Below are positions 8,678 to 16,789 of a stretch of DNA of 64,000 nucleotides, piece by piece; the first letter of the stretch is position 1, and each line of letters opens with the position of its first letter. This DNA is from Anaerolineae bacterium (GTDB lineage: Bacteria > Chloroflexota > Anaerolineae > Anaerolineales > UBA11579), in NCBI GenBank assembly GCA_004297445.1, contig SCUK01000061.1:1-64000 (forward strand). Reading direction: 5' to 3'. The position numbers and the translations under genes were made by a program. A model generated the notes under the pieces. It saw only the letters and a program-made list of their open reading frames with translations, was not told the origin of the DNA and made no database searches.

Positions 8678-9517
8678 ATGCAACAGATTCTCACCAATCT
8701 ACTGAATATCGGCATCCGCTGGCTGCATACGCTGCAGGACAACTTGCCGAGTATCGTCACCGGCCTGCTGGTGCTGCTGCTGGCGTGGCTGCTGGCGCGG
8801 GTGGCGTCCGGCCTGTTGCGCCGCTCGCTGAACCTGCGCCAGACCGACCCGGACTTTGCCGCGCTTATGGTGCGGCTGCTGCGCGGCGTCATTATCTCGC
8901 TGGGGTTGCTGGTGGCGCTGGAGCAGATCGGCACGGATGTGACTGCCCTGCTCACCGGCCTCGGCATCCTGGGGTTCACCATCGGGTTCGCCCTGCAGGA
9001 TGTCGCCAAGAACTTCGTTGCCGGCCTGCTTATCCTGGTTAACCAACCTTTCGACCTCGGCGACACCATCGGCGTGGCCGGCTATACCGGCCGGGTGGCG
9101 GACATTAACCTGCGCGACCTGGTGATGCAGGCAGAGGACGGCCTGTATGTGCGAATCCCCAATGGCGATGTCATCACCCAGACGCTGGTGAACTACACCC
9201 GCACCCGGCGGCGGCGGATGGAACTGCGCATCGGCGTGGCGTACAGCGCCGACCTTGAGGCCGCGCATGCCGCGGCGCTGGCGGCGGTGCGGGCAGTGCC
9301 CGGCGTGCTACACGACCCTGCACCGGAAGTGGTATTCGACCAGTTTGGCGACTGGGCTGTGCAGGGCGCCGTCACCTTTTGGGTGGAAGGCGGCCTCGAT
9401 GCCCATGCCGCGGCGCAGACGGCAGGCTTGAAAGCGGTAAAACGGGCGTTTGAGCAGGCCGGCATCGAACTGCCGCCGGCCCCGCAGGCCGGCCTGAACC
9501 AGCCGGGGCGAAGTTGA
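8678..9517 (+). CDS. mscS: Small-conductance mechanosensitive channel, MscS type
   Basis: Encodes 279 aa, the size of a minimal MscS. Three transmembrane helices are seen (about 24-45, 68-84 and 90-120). The pore helix and beta-domain signature GLGILGFTIGFALQDVAKNFVAGLLILVNQPFDLGD is well conserved. The cytoplasmic part includes VRIPNGDVITQTLVNYT. It releases solutes under hypo-osmotic stress. ATG 8678 follows GGAGG by 4 nt. Upstream extension to 8600 would cross the TATACT promoter. Confidence 0.88.
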   Translation: MQQILTNLLNIGIRWLHTLQDNLPSIVTGLLVLLLAWLLARVASGLLRRSLNLRQTDPDFAALMVRLLRGVIISLGLLVALEQIGTDVTALLTGLGILGFTIGFALQDVAKNFVAGLLILVNQPFDLGDTIGVAGYTGRVADINLRDLVMQAEDGLYVRIPNGDVITQTLVNYTRTRRRRMELRIGVAYSADLEAAHAAALAAVRAVPGVLHDPAPEVVFDQFGDWAVQGAVTFWVEGGLDAHAAAQTAGLKAVKRAFEQAGIELPPAPQAGLNQPGRS

Positions 9518-9585
9518 CGATATAATTCGGAGGGCAGTAGTCCCCTTTTTTGGGGGATATTCGCCCCCACTTGGCCCGGCTTGTC

Positions 9586-9613
9586 TTGACGGGCAGGACG
9601 AAGGCGTTAGACT
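9586..9613 (+). promoter_or_regulatory. Candidate promoter of glutamate dehydrogenase
   Basis: TTGACG (9586-9591) is followed after 16 nt by TAGACT (9608-9613). It predicts a leader of about 190 nt before the gdh ATG. A second TATAAT-like box lies at about 9522. Confidence 0.4.
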
Positions 9614-9700
9614 TGTAAATGGTCGACAGCAACACCCGTAAACAATAGTAATGAAGACAGGCACTGCGATGAGGAAGACGTGCAAGAACGCCCAACAGCC

Positions 9701-9784
9701 TGCCAGCGGTTGGCAACCCAATCAGCTTCCCAACCGGGAGGCTGGCATCTGTTAATCCATGCGGACGCCGTTTGCGGGCGTCCG
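9701..9784 (+). ncRNA. Structured 5' leader of glutamate dehydrogenase (two hairpins)
   Basis: The first hairpin pairs TGCCAGC (9701-9707) with GCTGGCA (9741-9747), and GGTTGG (9708-9713) with CCAACC (9730-9735). The second pairs CGGACGCC (9762-9769) with GGCGTCCG (9777-9784). The gene start follows 25 nt later. No known riboswitch class was recognised. The region could be an attenuator, a protein-binding leader, or simply stable structure. Confidence 0.4.
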
Positions 9785-9809
9785 TCACTATTTTAAGGAA
9801 CCGGAGAGT

Positions 9810-11096
9810 ATGTCCAACACAACCAACGCTTTTGAAATGGCACAAAGCCAGTTTGACGATGTGGCCGAGATGCTGAACCTGGACCCGCAGGTGCGCGAAA
9901 TGCTTCGCTGGCCTACCCGCGAGTTCAAGTTCCAGATTCCAGTAAAGATGGATGATGGCAATATCCGCGTCTTCTTCGGCTATCGCATCCAGCACAACGA
10001 CGCCCGAGGCCCCAGCAAGGGCGGCATCCGCTTCCACCCGTCCGAGACGATGGACACGGTGCGCGCCCTCTCGATGTGGATGACCTGGAAATGCGCCGTA
10101 GCCGACATCCCGCTGGGCGGCGGCAAGGGCGGCGTGGCGGTGGACTCCTCCACCCTCTCGCTGGCCGAAAAAGAAAAACTTACGCGCGGCTGGATCGGCC
10201 AGATTTACCGCAACATCGGCCCGCGTTTGGATGTGCCCGCCCCGGATGTGGGCACCAACAGCCAGATGATGGGCTGGATGATGGATGAGTACTCCAAACT
10301 GGTGGGCCAGTACACCCCCGGCGTCATCACCGGCAAACCGGTGGGCAGCGGCGGCTCGCTGGGCCGCACCGAGGCCACCGGTTACGGCGTGATTTACACC
10401 GTGCGCGAAGCCATGAAGCACCTCAAGCTGGACCCGGCCAAGGCCACTGCGGCGGTGCAGGGCTTCGGCAATGTGGCGCAGTACGCGGCCAAGGGTTTCA
10501 AGGAAATCCTGGGCGGCAAGGTGGTGTGCGTGTCGTGCTGGGACCGCGAGGAACGCGCCCCGTTCACCATCTCGCACCCGGATGGCGTGGATGCCGACTT
10601 CCTGATGAGCATCACCGACCAGTACGGCAGCATTGAGAAAAAGAAGGCGGTTCCCGAGGGCTATATCATTGAAGACGGCGACGCCTGGCTCAGCAAGGAC
10701 GTGGATGTCCTCATCCCATCCGCGCTGGAAGCGCAGATCACTGGCGACAGCGTGAAGAAAATCAGCGACCGGGTGAAGATCGTGGCGGAGGGCGCCAACG
10801 GCCCCACCACGCCGGAAGCCGATGTGGTGTTCGAGAAGAACAACATCTTCATCATTCCGGACTTTCTGTGCAACGCCGGCGGTGTGACGGTCTCGTACTT
10901 CGAAGGCGTGCAGAACGACATGAACTTCTACTGGCAGAAGGACGAAGTGCTGAACCGGCTGGACACCAAGATGACGCGTGCCTTCGCCAACGTGCTGGAA
11001 ATGAGCGAGCGCGAAAAGGTGTTCATGCGCGACGCGGCCTATATGGTGTCGATTGGCAAAGTGGTCGAAGCGATGGAGATGCGCGGCTGGTTGTAG
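9810..11096 (+). CDS. gdhA: NAD(P)-dependent glutamate dehydrogenase
   Basis: Encodes 428 aa of the hexameric Glu/Leu/Phe/Val dehydrogenase family (class of about 420 aa). It interconverts 2-oxoglutarate plus ammonia and glutamate. The substrate motif GGIRFHP, the catalytic Lys in MTWKCAVADIPLGGGKGGV, and the nucleotide fold VQGFGNVAQYAAK are all present. ATG 9810 follows AAGGAACCGGAGA. Upstream in-frame codons (from 9759) fall in the structured leader. A strong terminator-like hairpin follows at 11181. Confidence 0.92.
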   Translation: MSNTTNAFEMAQSQFDDVAEMLNLDPQVREMLRWPTREFKFQIPVKMDDGNIRVFFGYRIQHNDARGPSKGGIRFHPSETMDTVRALSMWMTWKCAVADIPLGGGKGGVAVDSSTLSLAEKEKLTRGWIGQIYRNIGPRLDVPAPDVGTNSQMMGWMMDEYSKLVGQYTPGVITGKPVGSGGSLGRTEATGYGVIYTVREAMKHLKLDPAKATAAVQGFGNVAQYAAKGFKEILGGKVVCVSCWDREERAPFTISHPDGVDADFLMSITDQYGSIEKKKAVPEGYIIEDGDAWLSKDVDVLIPSALEAQITGDSVKKISDRVKIVAEGANGPTTPEADVVFEKNNIFIIPDFLCNAGGVTVSYFEGVQNDMNFYWQKDEVLNRLDTKMTRAFANVLEMSEREKVFMRDAAYMVSIGKVVEAMEMRGWL

Positions 11097-11180
11097 AAAA
11101 GCCGGGAGTCGTGAGTAGTGATTAGGAACCAGGGGAACAACCCTAGATAGCGACGTTGCCCTGTGTAACAGGCAGCGAGC

Positions 11181-11216
11181 AGACACCTGATTTACCGAAA
11201 TCGGGTGTCTTATTTA
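11181..11216 (+). terminator. Intrinsic terminator after gdhA (CCGATTTC family)
   Basis: AGACACCTGATTT (11181-11193) pairs with AAATCGGGTGTCT (11198-11210) with one G-T wobble, followed by TATTTA. The stem core recurs at 11880, 12596 and 17540. Confidence 0.75.
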
Positions 11217-11230
11217 TGCCAATCAAACAC

Positions 11231-11290
11231 TTCGCTAACACCCGCCCTATATAATAGGCGTGAACATTGGCCCCAAATGCCTGTGCAAGT
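11231..11290 (+). promoter_or_regulatory. Promoter and leader shared in sequence with the clpC-1 promoter
   Basis: A CGCTAAC block, TATAAT (11250-11255), GGCGTGAAC and CCCAAATGCCTGTG align with 13328-13392 upstream of clpC-1 over about 60 nt. The similarity runs past the -10 box into the transcribed leader, which suggests common control or a duplicated promoter. Confidence 0.55.
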
Positions 11291-11306
11291 ATAGAAGGAG
11301 ACTGTC

Positions 11307-11804
11307 ATGCCCAAAGCCAAGAGCACCAGCAAGAAACCCACGAAGAAGCCCGCGAAGAAACCGGCCAAAAGCGCCACCGCTTCCCGCAACAAGTCCGCGG
11401 GATTTACGGCCGAGGAAAAGGCCGCGATGAAGGAACGTGCCAAAGAACTGAAGGCGGCCGCGAACAAGGCCGACGGGGAAGCCGATTTGCTCGCCAAGAT
11501 CGCCGAGATGCCGGAGAAAGACCGCGTCATCGCCAAGCGGCTGCATGCCATCGTGACCGCCAGCGCGCCAAACCTCGCGCCGAAAACCTGGTACGGGATG
11601 CCCGCGTATGCCGACAAGGATGGTAAGGTTGTGTGCTTCTTCCAGAGCGCGCAGAAGTTCGGCGCGCGGTACGCGACGTTCGGCTTCAGTGACATGGCAA
11701 AGATCGATGAAGGCGCCATGTGGCCGACCTCCTACGCGCTGATGGCGTTGAACCCCGCCGATGAAGCACGAATCGCCGCGCTGGTGAAGAAAGCCGTGAG
11801 CTAA
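11307..11804 (+). CDS. DUF1801 (YdhG-like) domain protein with Lys-rich N-terminal tail
   Basis: Encodes 165 aa. Residues 1-30 are a low-complexity Lys/Pro/Ala/Ser tail, reminiscent of histone H1-like tails. The rest matches the DUF1801 fold: [49 protein letters not shown]. Family members include YdhG and proteins annotated as iron chaperones, but the biochemical role is unsettled. The ATG follows AAGGAG with suitable spacing. The tail suggests nucleic-acid association, which is an inference. Confidence 0.7.
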   Translation: MPKAKSTSKKPTKKPAKKPAKSATASRNKSAGFTAEEKAAMKERAKELKAAANKADGEADLLAKIAEMPEKDRVIAKRLHAIVTASAPNLAPKTWYGMPAYADKDGKVVCFFQSAQKFGARYATFGFSDMAKIDEGAMWPTSYALMALNPADEARIAALVKKAVS

Positions 11805-11879
11805 GGGCGGGTTGGATTCCGTAGTACAACGCCAATCCGGTTATGGCTACCCCAACCAGGGCTCCGTAGTCTGGAAGTA

Positions 11880-11928
11880 AAAGGCATCCGATTTCAGGAC
11901 TCAGGTCCTCAAGAAATCGGATGCCTTT
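11880..11928. terminator. Bidirectional terminator, perfect 16-bp stem
   Basis: AAAGGCATCCGATTTC (11880-11895) pairs perfectly with GAAATCGGATGCCTTT (11913-11928). An inner AGGAC/GTCCT hairpin sits in the loop. A-tract and T-tract flanks face both convergent genes. Confidence 0.8.
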
Positions 11929-11929
11929 G

Positions 11930-12571
11930 TTAGTGAGCGACGGGCGCGTTTCGAAGGCAGAGTTTCGTTTGTTCCCACATCTGGAAGTACACTACATTTG
12001 CCAGCCAGACGGCAACAATGTTCACAATAGTGGCAAGGCCCATCCCAAGATAAACAGCCAAAACAATCAGTGGCCCGAAGAAAATCGTAACTACTAAGAA
12101 TCCTGGATTTCGATAGGGTTTGGACTTCTCTTCTGGGAGGTTCCCGATCATGGCTTTTCTGATCTCTTCGTAACCCTTTATGGATTTCGGTATCCAAATT
12201 GTCGCGAAAAATCTATGAAGAGTTAGGCCGCGCTTAGTTTCTCTGAACTGAATCACTTGAGAAGGGCGAACTGAACCTGATTTCCGACCATTCGTGTAGA
12301 CAGTGAGCTCGTTGTTATCGCCAAGTTCGATAGAGAAATCTCGAATAAATTTGCCATCAGGCCTAAGTACAACTGAGAATGCAGCGTACAAGACTAAACC
12401 ATAAAGTGGTAACAACGAAAAGAAGAATCTCTTGTCAATCGAATTGGAGTCGTCAAAAAGAACAAGGAACGAACCGAACAGGAACATCAATCCAACAACC
12501 AGTAGGCGATGATTCCTCAGGCTTAGAAGTAATTCCGGTCTCTTCCTGTAATCCATCTTGAATGTCTGCAT
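11930..12571 (-). CDS. Membrane protein of unknown function, lower GC than surroundings
   Basis: Encodes 213 aa. Two N-terminal hydrophobic segments (about 22-40 and 49-68) and two C-terminal ones (about 157-175 and 178-197) flank a soluble domain of about 75 residues with FIRDFSIELGDNNELTVYTNG and QVIQFRETKRGLTLH. The middle looks like a PH-like or YcxB-type domain, although this is only a resemblance. ATG 12571 follows GGGAGGG by 5 nt. AT content and codon use differ visibly from neighbours, so recent acquisition is likely. Confidence 0.6.
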   Translation of the reverse strand: MQTFKMDYRKRPELLLSLRNHRLLVVGLMFLFGSFLVLFDDSNSIDKRFFFSLLPLYGLVLYAAFSVVLRPDGKFIRDFSIELGDNNELTVYTNGRKSGSVRPSQVIQFRETKRGLTLHRFFATIWIPKSIKGYEEIRKAMIGNLPEEKSKPYRNPGFLVVTIFFGPLIVLAVYLGMGLATIVNIVAVWLANVVYFQMWEQTKLCLRNAPVAH

Positions 12572-12595
12572 TCAAACCCTCCCTAACCTGTGTGA

Positions 12596-12626
12596 GATAT
12601 CTGATTCCTTCAAGGAATCGGATGTC
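12596..12626 (-). terminator. Hairpin terminator (CCGATTCC variant) after the nucleotidyltransferase gene
   Basis: GATATCTGATTCC (12596-12608) pairs with GGAATCGGATGTC (12614-12626) with wobble pairs. It lies just downstream of the minus-strand gene ending at 12635. Confidence 0.55.
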
Positions 12627-12634
12627 TTCGAGAA

Positions 12635-13072
12635 CTAGTCATCTTCAAGGGCATCTACATCTGCAAGGTCCACCGGGCGACCCGCAGCGCGCTTCGAAGC
12701 GATAAGGTCTTCCTTGTTGAGAACGTAGAAGGGCTGTCCCTGAAATTCGAGCGTCTGTTTGGTTTTCCAGGCTGCCGCAAACTCAATGCCAGGAGTCGAT
12801 GTTTGGACATCCACACGAACGCGGTCATTGAAAATGGTGATTTCATGTTTCGCTAAGTCTGCCGCGGAAATAAGGGAAGCCGTACCCATTCCGGCCTCCT
12901 CCAGAGCGATTAACAAGAGTGTTGCGTTTTCTTCAGTAGCCTCTATAAGGATGTCCAAGTCAAAAGTAGCGCGCGGGACGCCATGGACGATTGCTGCGAT
13001 ACCCCCGATGACTACATATTTAACGTTGTGTTTGTGAAAGGACGCGAATACGCCCTTCAACCGGTTCAACAT
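12635..13072 (-). CDS. Nucleotidyltransferase-like protein (DUF6036/AbiEii-type)
   Basis: Encodes 145 aa. The signature YVVIGGIAAIVHG followed by RATFDLDILIEAT matches the GG...R.T.D.D pattern of small pol-beta-type nucleotidyltransferases used as toxins or in MNT/HEPN-like modules. The two metal-binding Asp residues (DLD) are intact. A later VRVDVQTS segment could supply the third carboxylate. It overlaps the upstream 72-aa ORF by 53 nt, so translation is probably coupled. The AMP-transfer activity and toxin role are inferences from the family. Confidence 0.7.
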   Translation of the reverse strand: MLNRLKGVFASFHKHNVKYVVIGGIAAIVHGVPRATFDLDILIEATEENATLLLIALEEAGMGTASLISAADLAKHEITIFNDRVRVDVQTSTPGIEFAAAWKTKQTLEFQGQPFYVLNKEDLIASKRAAGRPVDLADVDALEDD

Positions 13073-13238
13073 GTTTCTTGTCCCCGAGTTTCGGGTTGAA
13101 GGTCAGCGCCAATTCGGTGACTTCTACCAGCCAATCCATACGTTCTTCCACGGAAAGGGTCTTGAACCAGGCAGCTTTGGCGGTCAGCTCTTCCTGCTGG
13201 CGGTCATGTGAAATAGGCGGCACAATCGTTTTGCCCAT
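13020..13238 (-). CDS. Small protein paired with the nucleotidyltransferase (putative partner)
   Basis: Encodes 72 aa and was not recognised. It is charged, with a predicted helical middle (QQEELTAKAAWFKTLSVEERMDWLVEVTELAL), and overlaps the downstream nucleotidyltransferase gene by 53 nt. The SVEERMDWLVEV stretch resembles small proteins found next to such enzymes. TATAAT (13250-13245) ends 6 nt before the ATG, so the pair is probably transcribed as a leaderless mRNA. An antitoxin role is inferred only from context. Confidence 0.6.
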   Translation of the reverse strand: MGKTIVPPISHDRQQEELTAKAAWFKTLSVEERMDWLVEVTELALTFNPKLGDKKHVEPVEGRIRVLSQTQR

Positions 13239-13244
13239 GTCTTA

Positions 13245-13250
13245 ATTATA
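13245..13250 (-). promoter_or_regulatory. TATAAT -10 box, leaderless promoter of the small-protein/nucleotidyltransferase pair
   Basis: The minus strand reads GGGATGCTATAATTAAGAC then ATG, a 6-nt gap. The GGATGNTATAAT string recurs at about 29734 and 30345. Confidence 0.6.
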
Positions 13251-13327
13251 GCATCCCGCTGTGTCGGGTAGTCTGTTACGGCCTCGCGCTTCCCCCACCT
13301 ACATTTTTCTTACGCGAATCCTACAAT

Positions 13328-13392
13328 CCGCTAACCCGCCGCCCTGTATAATTGGCATGAAAGTTGTTCCCCCAATGTCTGTGTGCATTTAA
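13328..13392 (+). promoter_or_regulatory. clpC-1 promoter and leader, with a mini-ORF
   Basis: TATAAT is at 13347-13352. The block aligns with 11231-11290. An 11-codon ORF (13357-13392, MKVVPPMSVCI) starts 4 nt after the -10 box and ends 60 nt before the clpC start. Confidence 0.5.
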
Positions 13393-13452
13393 TCGAGTGT
13401 CCGTGAGCAGGTATGCGGCCATCCGACCGCAGACCTGAAATGGAGTTTTGCC

Positions 13453-15924
13453 ATGAATCGATTTGACCGGTTTACCGAACGCGCCCAGGAGGCCGCCCAG
13501 CGGGGGGCGGAGATCATCCAGCGCTACGGCCACAACCAGATAGACACCGAGCACATCCTGCTGGCGCTCATCGAGCAGCCGCAGGGCGTGATTCCCCAGT
13601 TGCTTGAAATCCTCAAGGTGGATTCCGGAGCGCTCACCGAGCGGCTGGACTACATCCTGCGCACCAGCCCCAAGGCCAACATCTTCGGCGGCGGCGCGGG
13701 CCAGATTTTCATCACCCCGCGCGTCAAGCGCATCATTGACCTCGCCAATGAAGAGGCCAACCGCCTCAAGGACGAGTACATCTCCACCGAGCACATCTTC
13801 CTCGCCATCCTGAGCGAGCGCAGCACCCCGGCCGCCCGCCTGCTGGAAGGCGCGGGCGTGACGAAAGAGCGCGTGCTGGACGGCATCAACACCCTGCGCG
13901 GCGGCCAGCGCATCACCGACCCGCAGGCTGAAAGCCGCTTCCGCACGCTGGAGAAATTCTCGCGCGACCTCACCCTGGCCGCCCGCGAAGGCAAACTGGA
14001 CCCGGTCATCGGGCGGGATGCGGAAATCATGCGCGTCATCCAGGTACTCAGCCGCCGCACCAAGAACAATCCGGTGCTCATCGGTGAAGCCGGCGTCGGC
14101 AAGACCGCCATCGTGGAAGGACTGGCACAGAAAATCGCCACCAACGACGTGCCGGAAATCCTCTCCGGCAAGCGCGTCATCGCGTTGGACCTCGGGGCGA
14201 TGATCGCCGGTTCGCGCTTCCGCGGCGAGTTCGAAGAACGCCTGAAGGCCGCCATCGAAGAAGTGCAGCGCGGCGAAGGCGAAATCATTTTGTTCATTGA
14301 CGAATTGCACACCGTGGTGGGGGCGGGCGCGGCACAGGGCGCGATGGACGCCAGCAACATGCTTAAGCCTGCGCTGGCGCGCGGCGAATTGCAGGCCGTG
14401 GGAGCCACCACGCTGGATGAATACCAGAAGCACATCGAAAAAGATGCTGCGCTGGAACGGCGCTTTGCGCCGGTGTACGTGGAAGAGCCCAGCGAAGAAG
14501 ATACCGTGCTGATGTTGCAGGGCCTGCGCGACCGTTACGAGGCGCACCACAAAGTACGCTTCACCGACGAAGCCCTGACTGCCGCTGTCAAACTTTCCGC
14601 CCGTTACGTCACCGAGCGCCGCCTGCCGGACAAGGCCATTGACCTGATGGACGAAGCCGCCGCCAAGTTGCGCGTGGCGCTGTATTCCCTGCCGCCCGAA
14701 CTGAAAGCGATGAAGACCGAAATTGACCGTTTGCAGGCCGAAGAAGAACAGGCCGGCCTGGAGCGTGATTACGAACGCGCCGCCGAGAAAAAGGCTGAGC
14801 GCCTGCGCATCGAAGAGACCTTCATGTCCCAGAAAGACAAGTGGGAAGGCGAACATCAGCTGGATGAACTGGTGGATGAGAACGACATCGCCGAAGTCGT
14901 GGCGCAGTGGACCGGCATCCCGGTCAACACCATGCTGGAAACCGAATCTGAGAAACTTCTGCAGATGGAAGAGCGGCTGGCGGAACGCATCATCGGCCAG
15001 AAGGAAGCCATCCACGCCCTGGCCGATGCCATCCGCCGGGCGCGCTCTGGCCTGAAGGATCCCAAGCGGCCGATTGGCTCGTTCATTTTCATCGGACCGT
15101 CCGGCGTGGGCAAGACCGAGCTGGCCAAAGCGCTGGCCGAGTTCATGTTCGACGACGAAGACGCGCTGGTGCGCATTGACATGAGCGAATACCGCGAACA
15201 GCACACCGCTTCGCGGCTGTTCGGCGCGCCTCCCGGCTATGTGGGCTATGAGGAAGGCGGCCAGCTCACGGAGGCCGTGCGCCGCCGCCCGTACCGCGTC
15301 ATCCTCTTCGACGAAATCGAGAAGGCGCACCCCGAGGTGTGGAACTCGCTGCTGCAAATCCTGGATGACGGCCGCCTGACGGATGGGCAGGGCCGGGTGG
15401 TGAACTTCCGCAACACGGTGTTAATCATGACCAGCAACCTGGGCACCGAGTTCGTGCGCAAGGCCGGCTCGCTGGGCTTTGTGAAGAACGAAGAAAGCGA
15501 TGAAGTACGCGCCGCCCACCAGAAAATCGAGAAGGCGCTCAAGGATACCTTCCGGCCGGAGTTCATCAACCGCATTGACGAAATCATCACCTTCTCGGCG
15601 CTGTCTGTGGATGAGATGAAGGAAATCGTGCGCCTGCAGATGAAGGAAATCCGCGAACGTCTGCTGGAACGCGGTCTGAAGGTGGAAGTATCCGCCAAAG
15701 CCGCCACCTGGCTGGCCGAGACCGGCTACGACCCGGCCTTCGGGGCACGGCCGCTGAAGCGGTTGCTGCAGAAGCACGTCGAAAGCCCGCTGTCCATCAG
15801 CCTGCTCAAGGGCGAGTTCAAGCCCGGCGAGACGGTGATGGTGGACGTGAACGCCGAGAACGAAGTGATGTTCTCGGTCAAACCTGCCAAGGGGGCACGC
15901 AAGACGCAGGATGTGGACGCGTAA
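13453..15924 (+). CDS. clpC: AAA+ chaperone ClpC, paralogue 1
   Basis: Encodes 823 aa. Two Clp N-terminal repeats (about 5-140) precede two AAA+ modules. D1 has GEAGVGKT and LFIDELHT. D2 has [21 protein letters not shown] and FRPEFINR. The middle domain is short (about 410-460, an [22 protein letters not shown] helix), which fits ClpC rather than ClpB. It unfolds proteins and, as ClpC, feeds ClpP. ATG 13453 follows TGGAG by 6 nt. It is 40-odd percent similar by eye to the second copy at 24923. A terminator follows at 15958. Confidence 0.92.
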   Translation: MNRFDRFTERAQEAAQRGAEIIQRYGHNQIDTEHILLALIEQPQGVIPQLLEILKVDSGALTERLDYILRTSPKANIFGGGAGQIFITPRVKRIIDLANEEANRLKDEYISTEHIFLAILSERSTPAARLLEGAGVTKERVLDGINTLRGGQRITDPQAESRFRTLEKFSRDLTLAAREGKLDPVIGRDAEIMRVIQVLSRRTKNNPVLIGEAGVGKTAIVEGLAQKIATNDVPEILSGKRVIALDLGAMIAGSRFRGEFEERLKAAIEEVQRGEGEIILFIDELHTVVGAGAAQGAMDASNMLKPALARGELQAVGATTLDEYQKHIEKDAALERRFAPVYVEEPSEEDTVLMLQGLRDRYEAHHKVRFTDEALTAAVKLSARYVTERRLPDKAIDLMDEAAAKLRVALYSLPPELKAMKTEIDRLQAEEEQAGLERDYERAAEKKAERLRIEETFMSQKDKWEGEHQLDELVDENDIAEVVAQWTGIPVNTMLETESEKLLQMEERLAERIIGQKEAIHALADAIRRARSGLKDPKRPIGSFIFIGPSGVGKTELAKALAEFMFDDEDALVRIDMSEYREQHTASRLFGAPPGYVGYEEGGQLTEAVRRRPYRVILFDEIEKAHPEVWNSLLQILDDGRLTDGQGRVVNFRNTVLIMTSNLGTEFVRKAGSLGFVKNEESDEVRAAHQKIEKALKDTFRPEFINRIDEIITFSALSVDEMKEIVRLQMKEIRERLLERGLKVEVSAKAATWLAETGYDPAFGARPLKRLLQKHVESPLSISLLKGEFKPGETVMVDVNAENEVMFSVKPAKGARKTQDVDA

Positions 15925-15957
15925 CGCGGGGTTTGGTAATCACGCTATCGAGACTGT

Positions 15958-15991
15958 CAATCTCCCGCCAAAAGGCGGGAGATTGTCTTTT
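15958..15991 (+). terminator. Intrinsic terminator after clpC-1
   Basis: CAATCTCCCGCC (15958-15969) pairs perfectly with GGCGGGAGATTG (15974-15985) around AAAA, followed by TCTTTT. Confidence 0.9.
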
Positions 15992-16070
15992 GGGGCAGGA
16001 TTTCCTGCAACCCGCGCCACGATTCTCCGTATCACTAGTGTAGTGAATCGAACTTATCAAGGAGTTGGAT

Positions 16071-16637
16071 ATGGAAACTCGTAGAGGCAGTATCACCATC
16101 GGCGTGCTGCTCGTGCTGGTGGGCGGCTGGTTTTTGGCGGCTCAACTGGTGCCCGGCTTAAGCGCCTGGGCGACCACCTTCGCCGAATGGCCGATGTGGA
16201 TTGTGGGCGTTGGCATCCTGTTCTTCGTGGCCGCCATCGTGGGTGGGGTGTCCGGGCTGGCAGTGCCGGCCTGCATCCTGGCGGGCATCGGCGGCATCCT
16301 GTTCTATATGAACCGCACCGGCGAATGGGAAGCCTGGGCCTACGCCTGGACGCTCATCATCGGCTTTGTGGGCGTGGGCGTGTTCTTCGATAATCTCCTG
16401 CAGGGGCGGGTGCGCAAGGCGATGAGCGAAGGCTTCAACACGGTGATGACCAGCGTGGTGATGTTCCTCATCTTCAGCACCTTCTTCCGCGAGCTGATTT
16501 TCGAACAGCCCTCGCTGCTGGGCCCGTATTGGCCTGCCCTGCTCATCCTGTGGGGCCTGTGGCTCATGGTTCGGCCGATGTTTGGCCGGCGGCGCAGCGT
16601 GGCCGTCAGCATGACGATGGACGACGACGAGATCTAA
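16071..16637 (+). CDS. LiaF/DUF5668-like membrane protein
   Basis: Encodes 188 aa. It opens with RRGSITIGVLLVLVGGWFL, the pattern of LiaI/LiaF-type (DUF5668) membrane regions. About five to six hydrophobic segments follow, including a final LLGPYWPALLILWGLWLMVRP. The tail is acidic (MTMDDDEI). LiaF proteins modulate envelope-stress two-component systems, but the soluble LiaF C-terminus is absent, so the role is unclear. ATG 16071 follows AAGGAG by 6 nt. A TTG at 16065 would sit right against the Shine-Dalgarno and was rejected. Confidence 0.65.
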   Translation: METRRGSITIGVLLVLVGGWFLAAQLVPGLSAWATTFAEWPMWIVGVGILFFVAAIVGGVSGLAVPACILAGIGGILFYMNRTGEWEAWAYAWTLIIGFVGVGVFFDNLLQGRVRKAMSEGFNTVMTSVVMFLIFSTFFRELIFEQPSLLGPYWPALLILWGLWLMVRPMFGRRRSVAVSMTMDDDEI

Positions 16638-16656
16638 GTCGCCTCACGGATAGTCC

Positions 16657-16694
16657 AGACCCCAAAGGGTTTATGCCCTTTGGGGTCTTTCTTT
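16657..16694 (+). terminator. Intrinsic terminator, overlapping the next promoter
   Basis: AGACCCCAAAGGG (16657-16669) pairs perfectly with CCCTTTGGGGTCT (16676-16688), then TTCTTTT. The T-tract runs directly into TATAAT (16695-16700). Confidence 0.88.
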
Positions 16695-16700
16695 TATAAT
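16695..16700 (+). promoter_or_regulatory. TATAAT -10 box upstream of the PIG-L deacetylase
   Basis: TATAAT begins in the terminator T-tract. The predicted leader of about 85 nt contains the CCCCTCTCC/GGAGAGGGG inverted repeat. Confidence 0.5.
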
Positions 16701-16719
16701 CGGGCAACCTCACCCCAAA

Positions 16720-16744
16720 CCCCTCTCCACAAAATGGAGAGGGG
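16720..16744. repeat. CCCCTCTCC inverted repeat
   Basis: CCCCTCTCC (16720-16728) and GGAGAGGGG (16736-16744) form a perfect 9-bp stem. A related TCTCCCG/CGGGAGA hairpin occurs at 44390-44421. Confidence 0.6.
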
Positions 16745-16789
16745 AGTCGAGTGCAGCGAACCGGGGAGAGGTCAAAAGGAGACCCTCGT

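Noticed and set aside
9372..11186. 604-codon antisense ORF across gdhA
   Set aside because: It is the mirror frame of a high-GC gene, rich in His and Arg with no recognisable domain. The plus-strand gdhA is unambiguous.
13321..15357. 678-codon antisense ORF across clpC-1
   Set aside because: Same effect of third-position GC. It has no domain and no promoter.
13453..15924. Naming the first Clp protein ClpB
   Set aside because: The middle domain is short and UVR-like. ClpB would have a long coiled-coil insertion.
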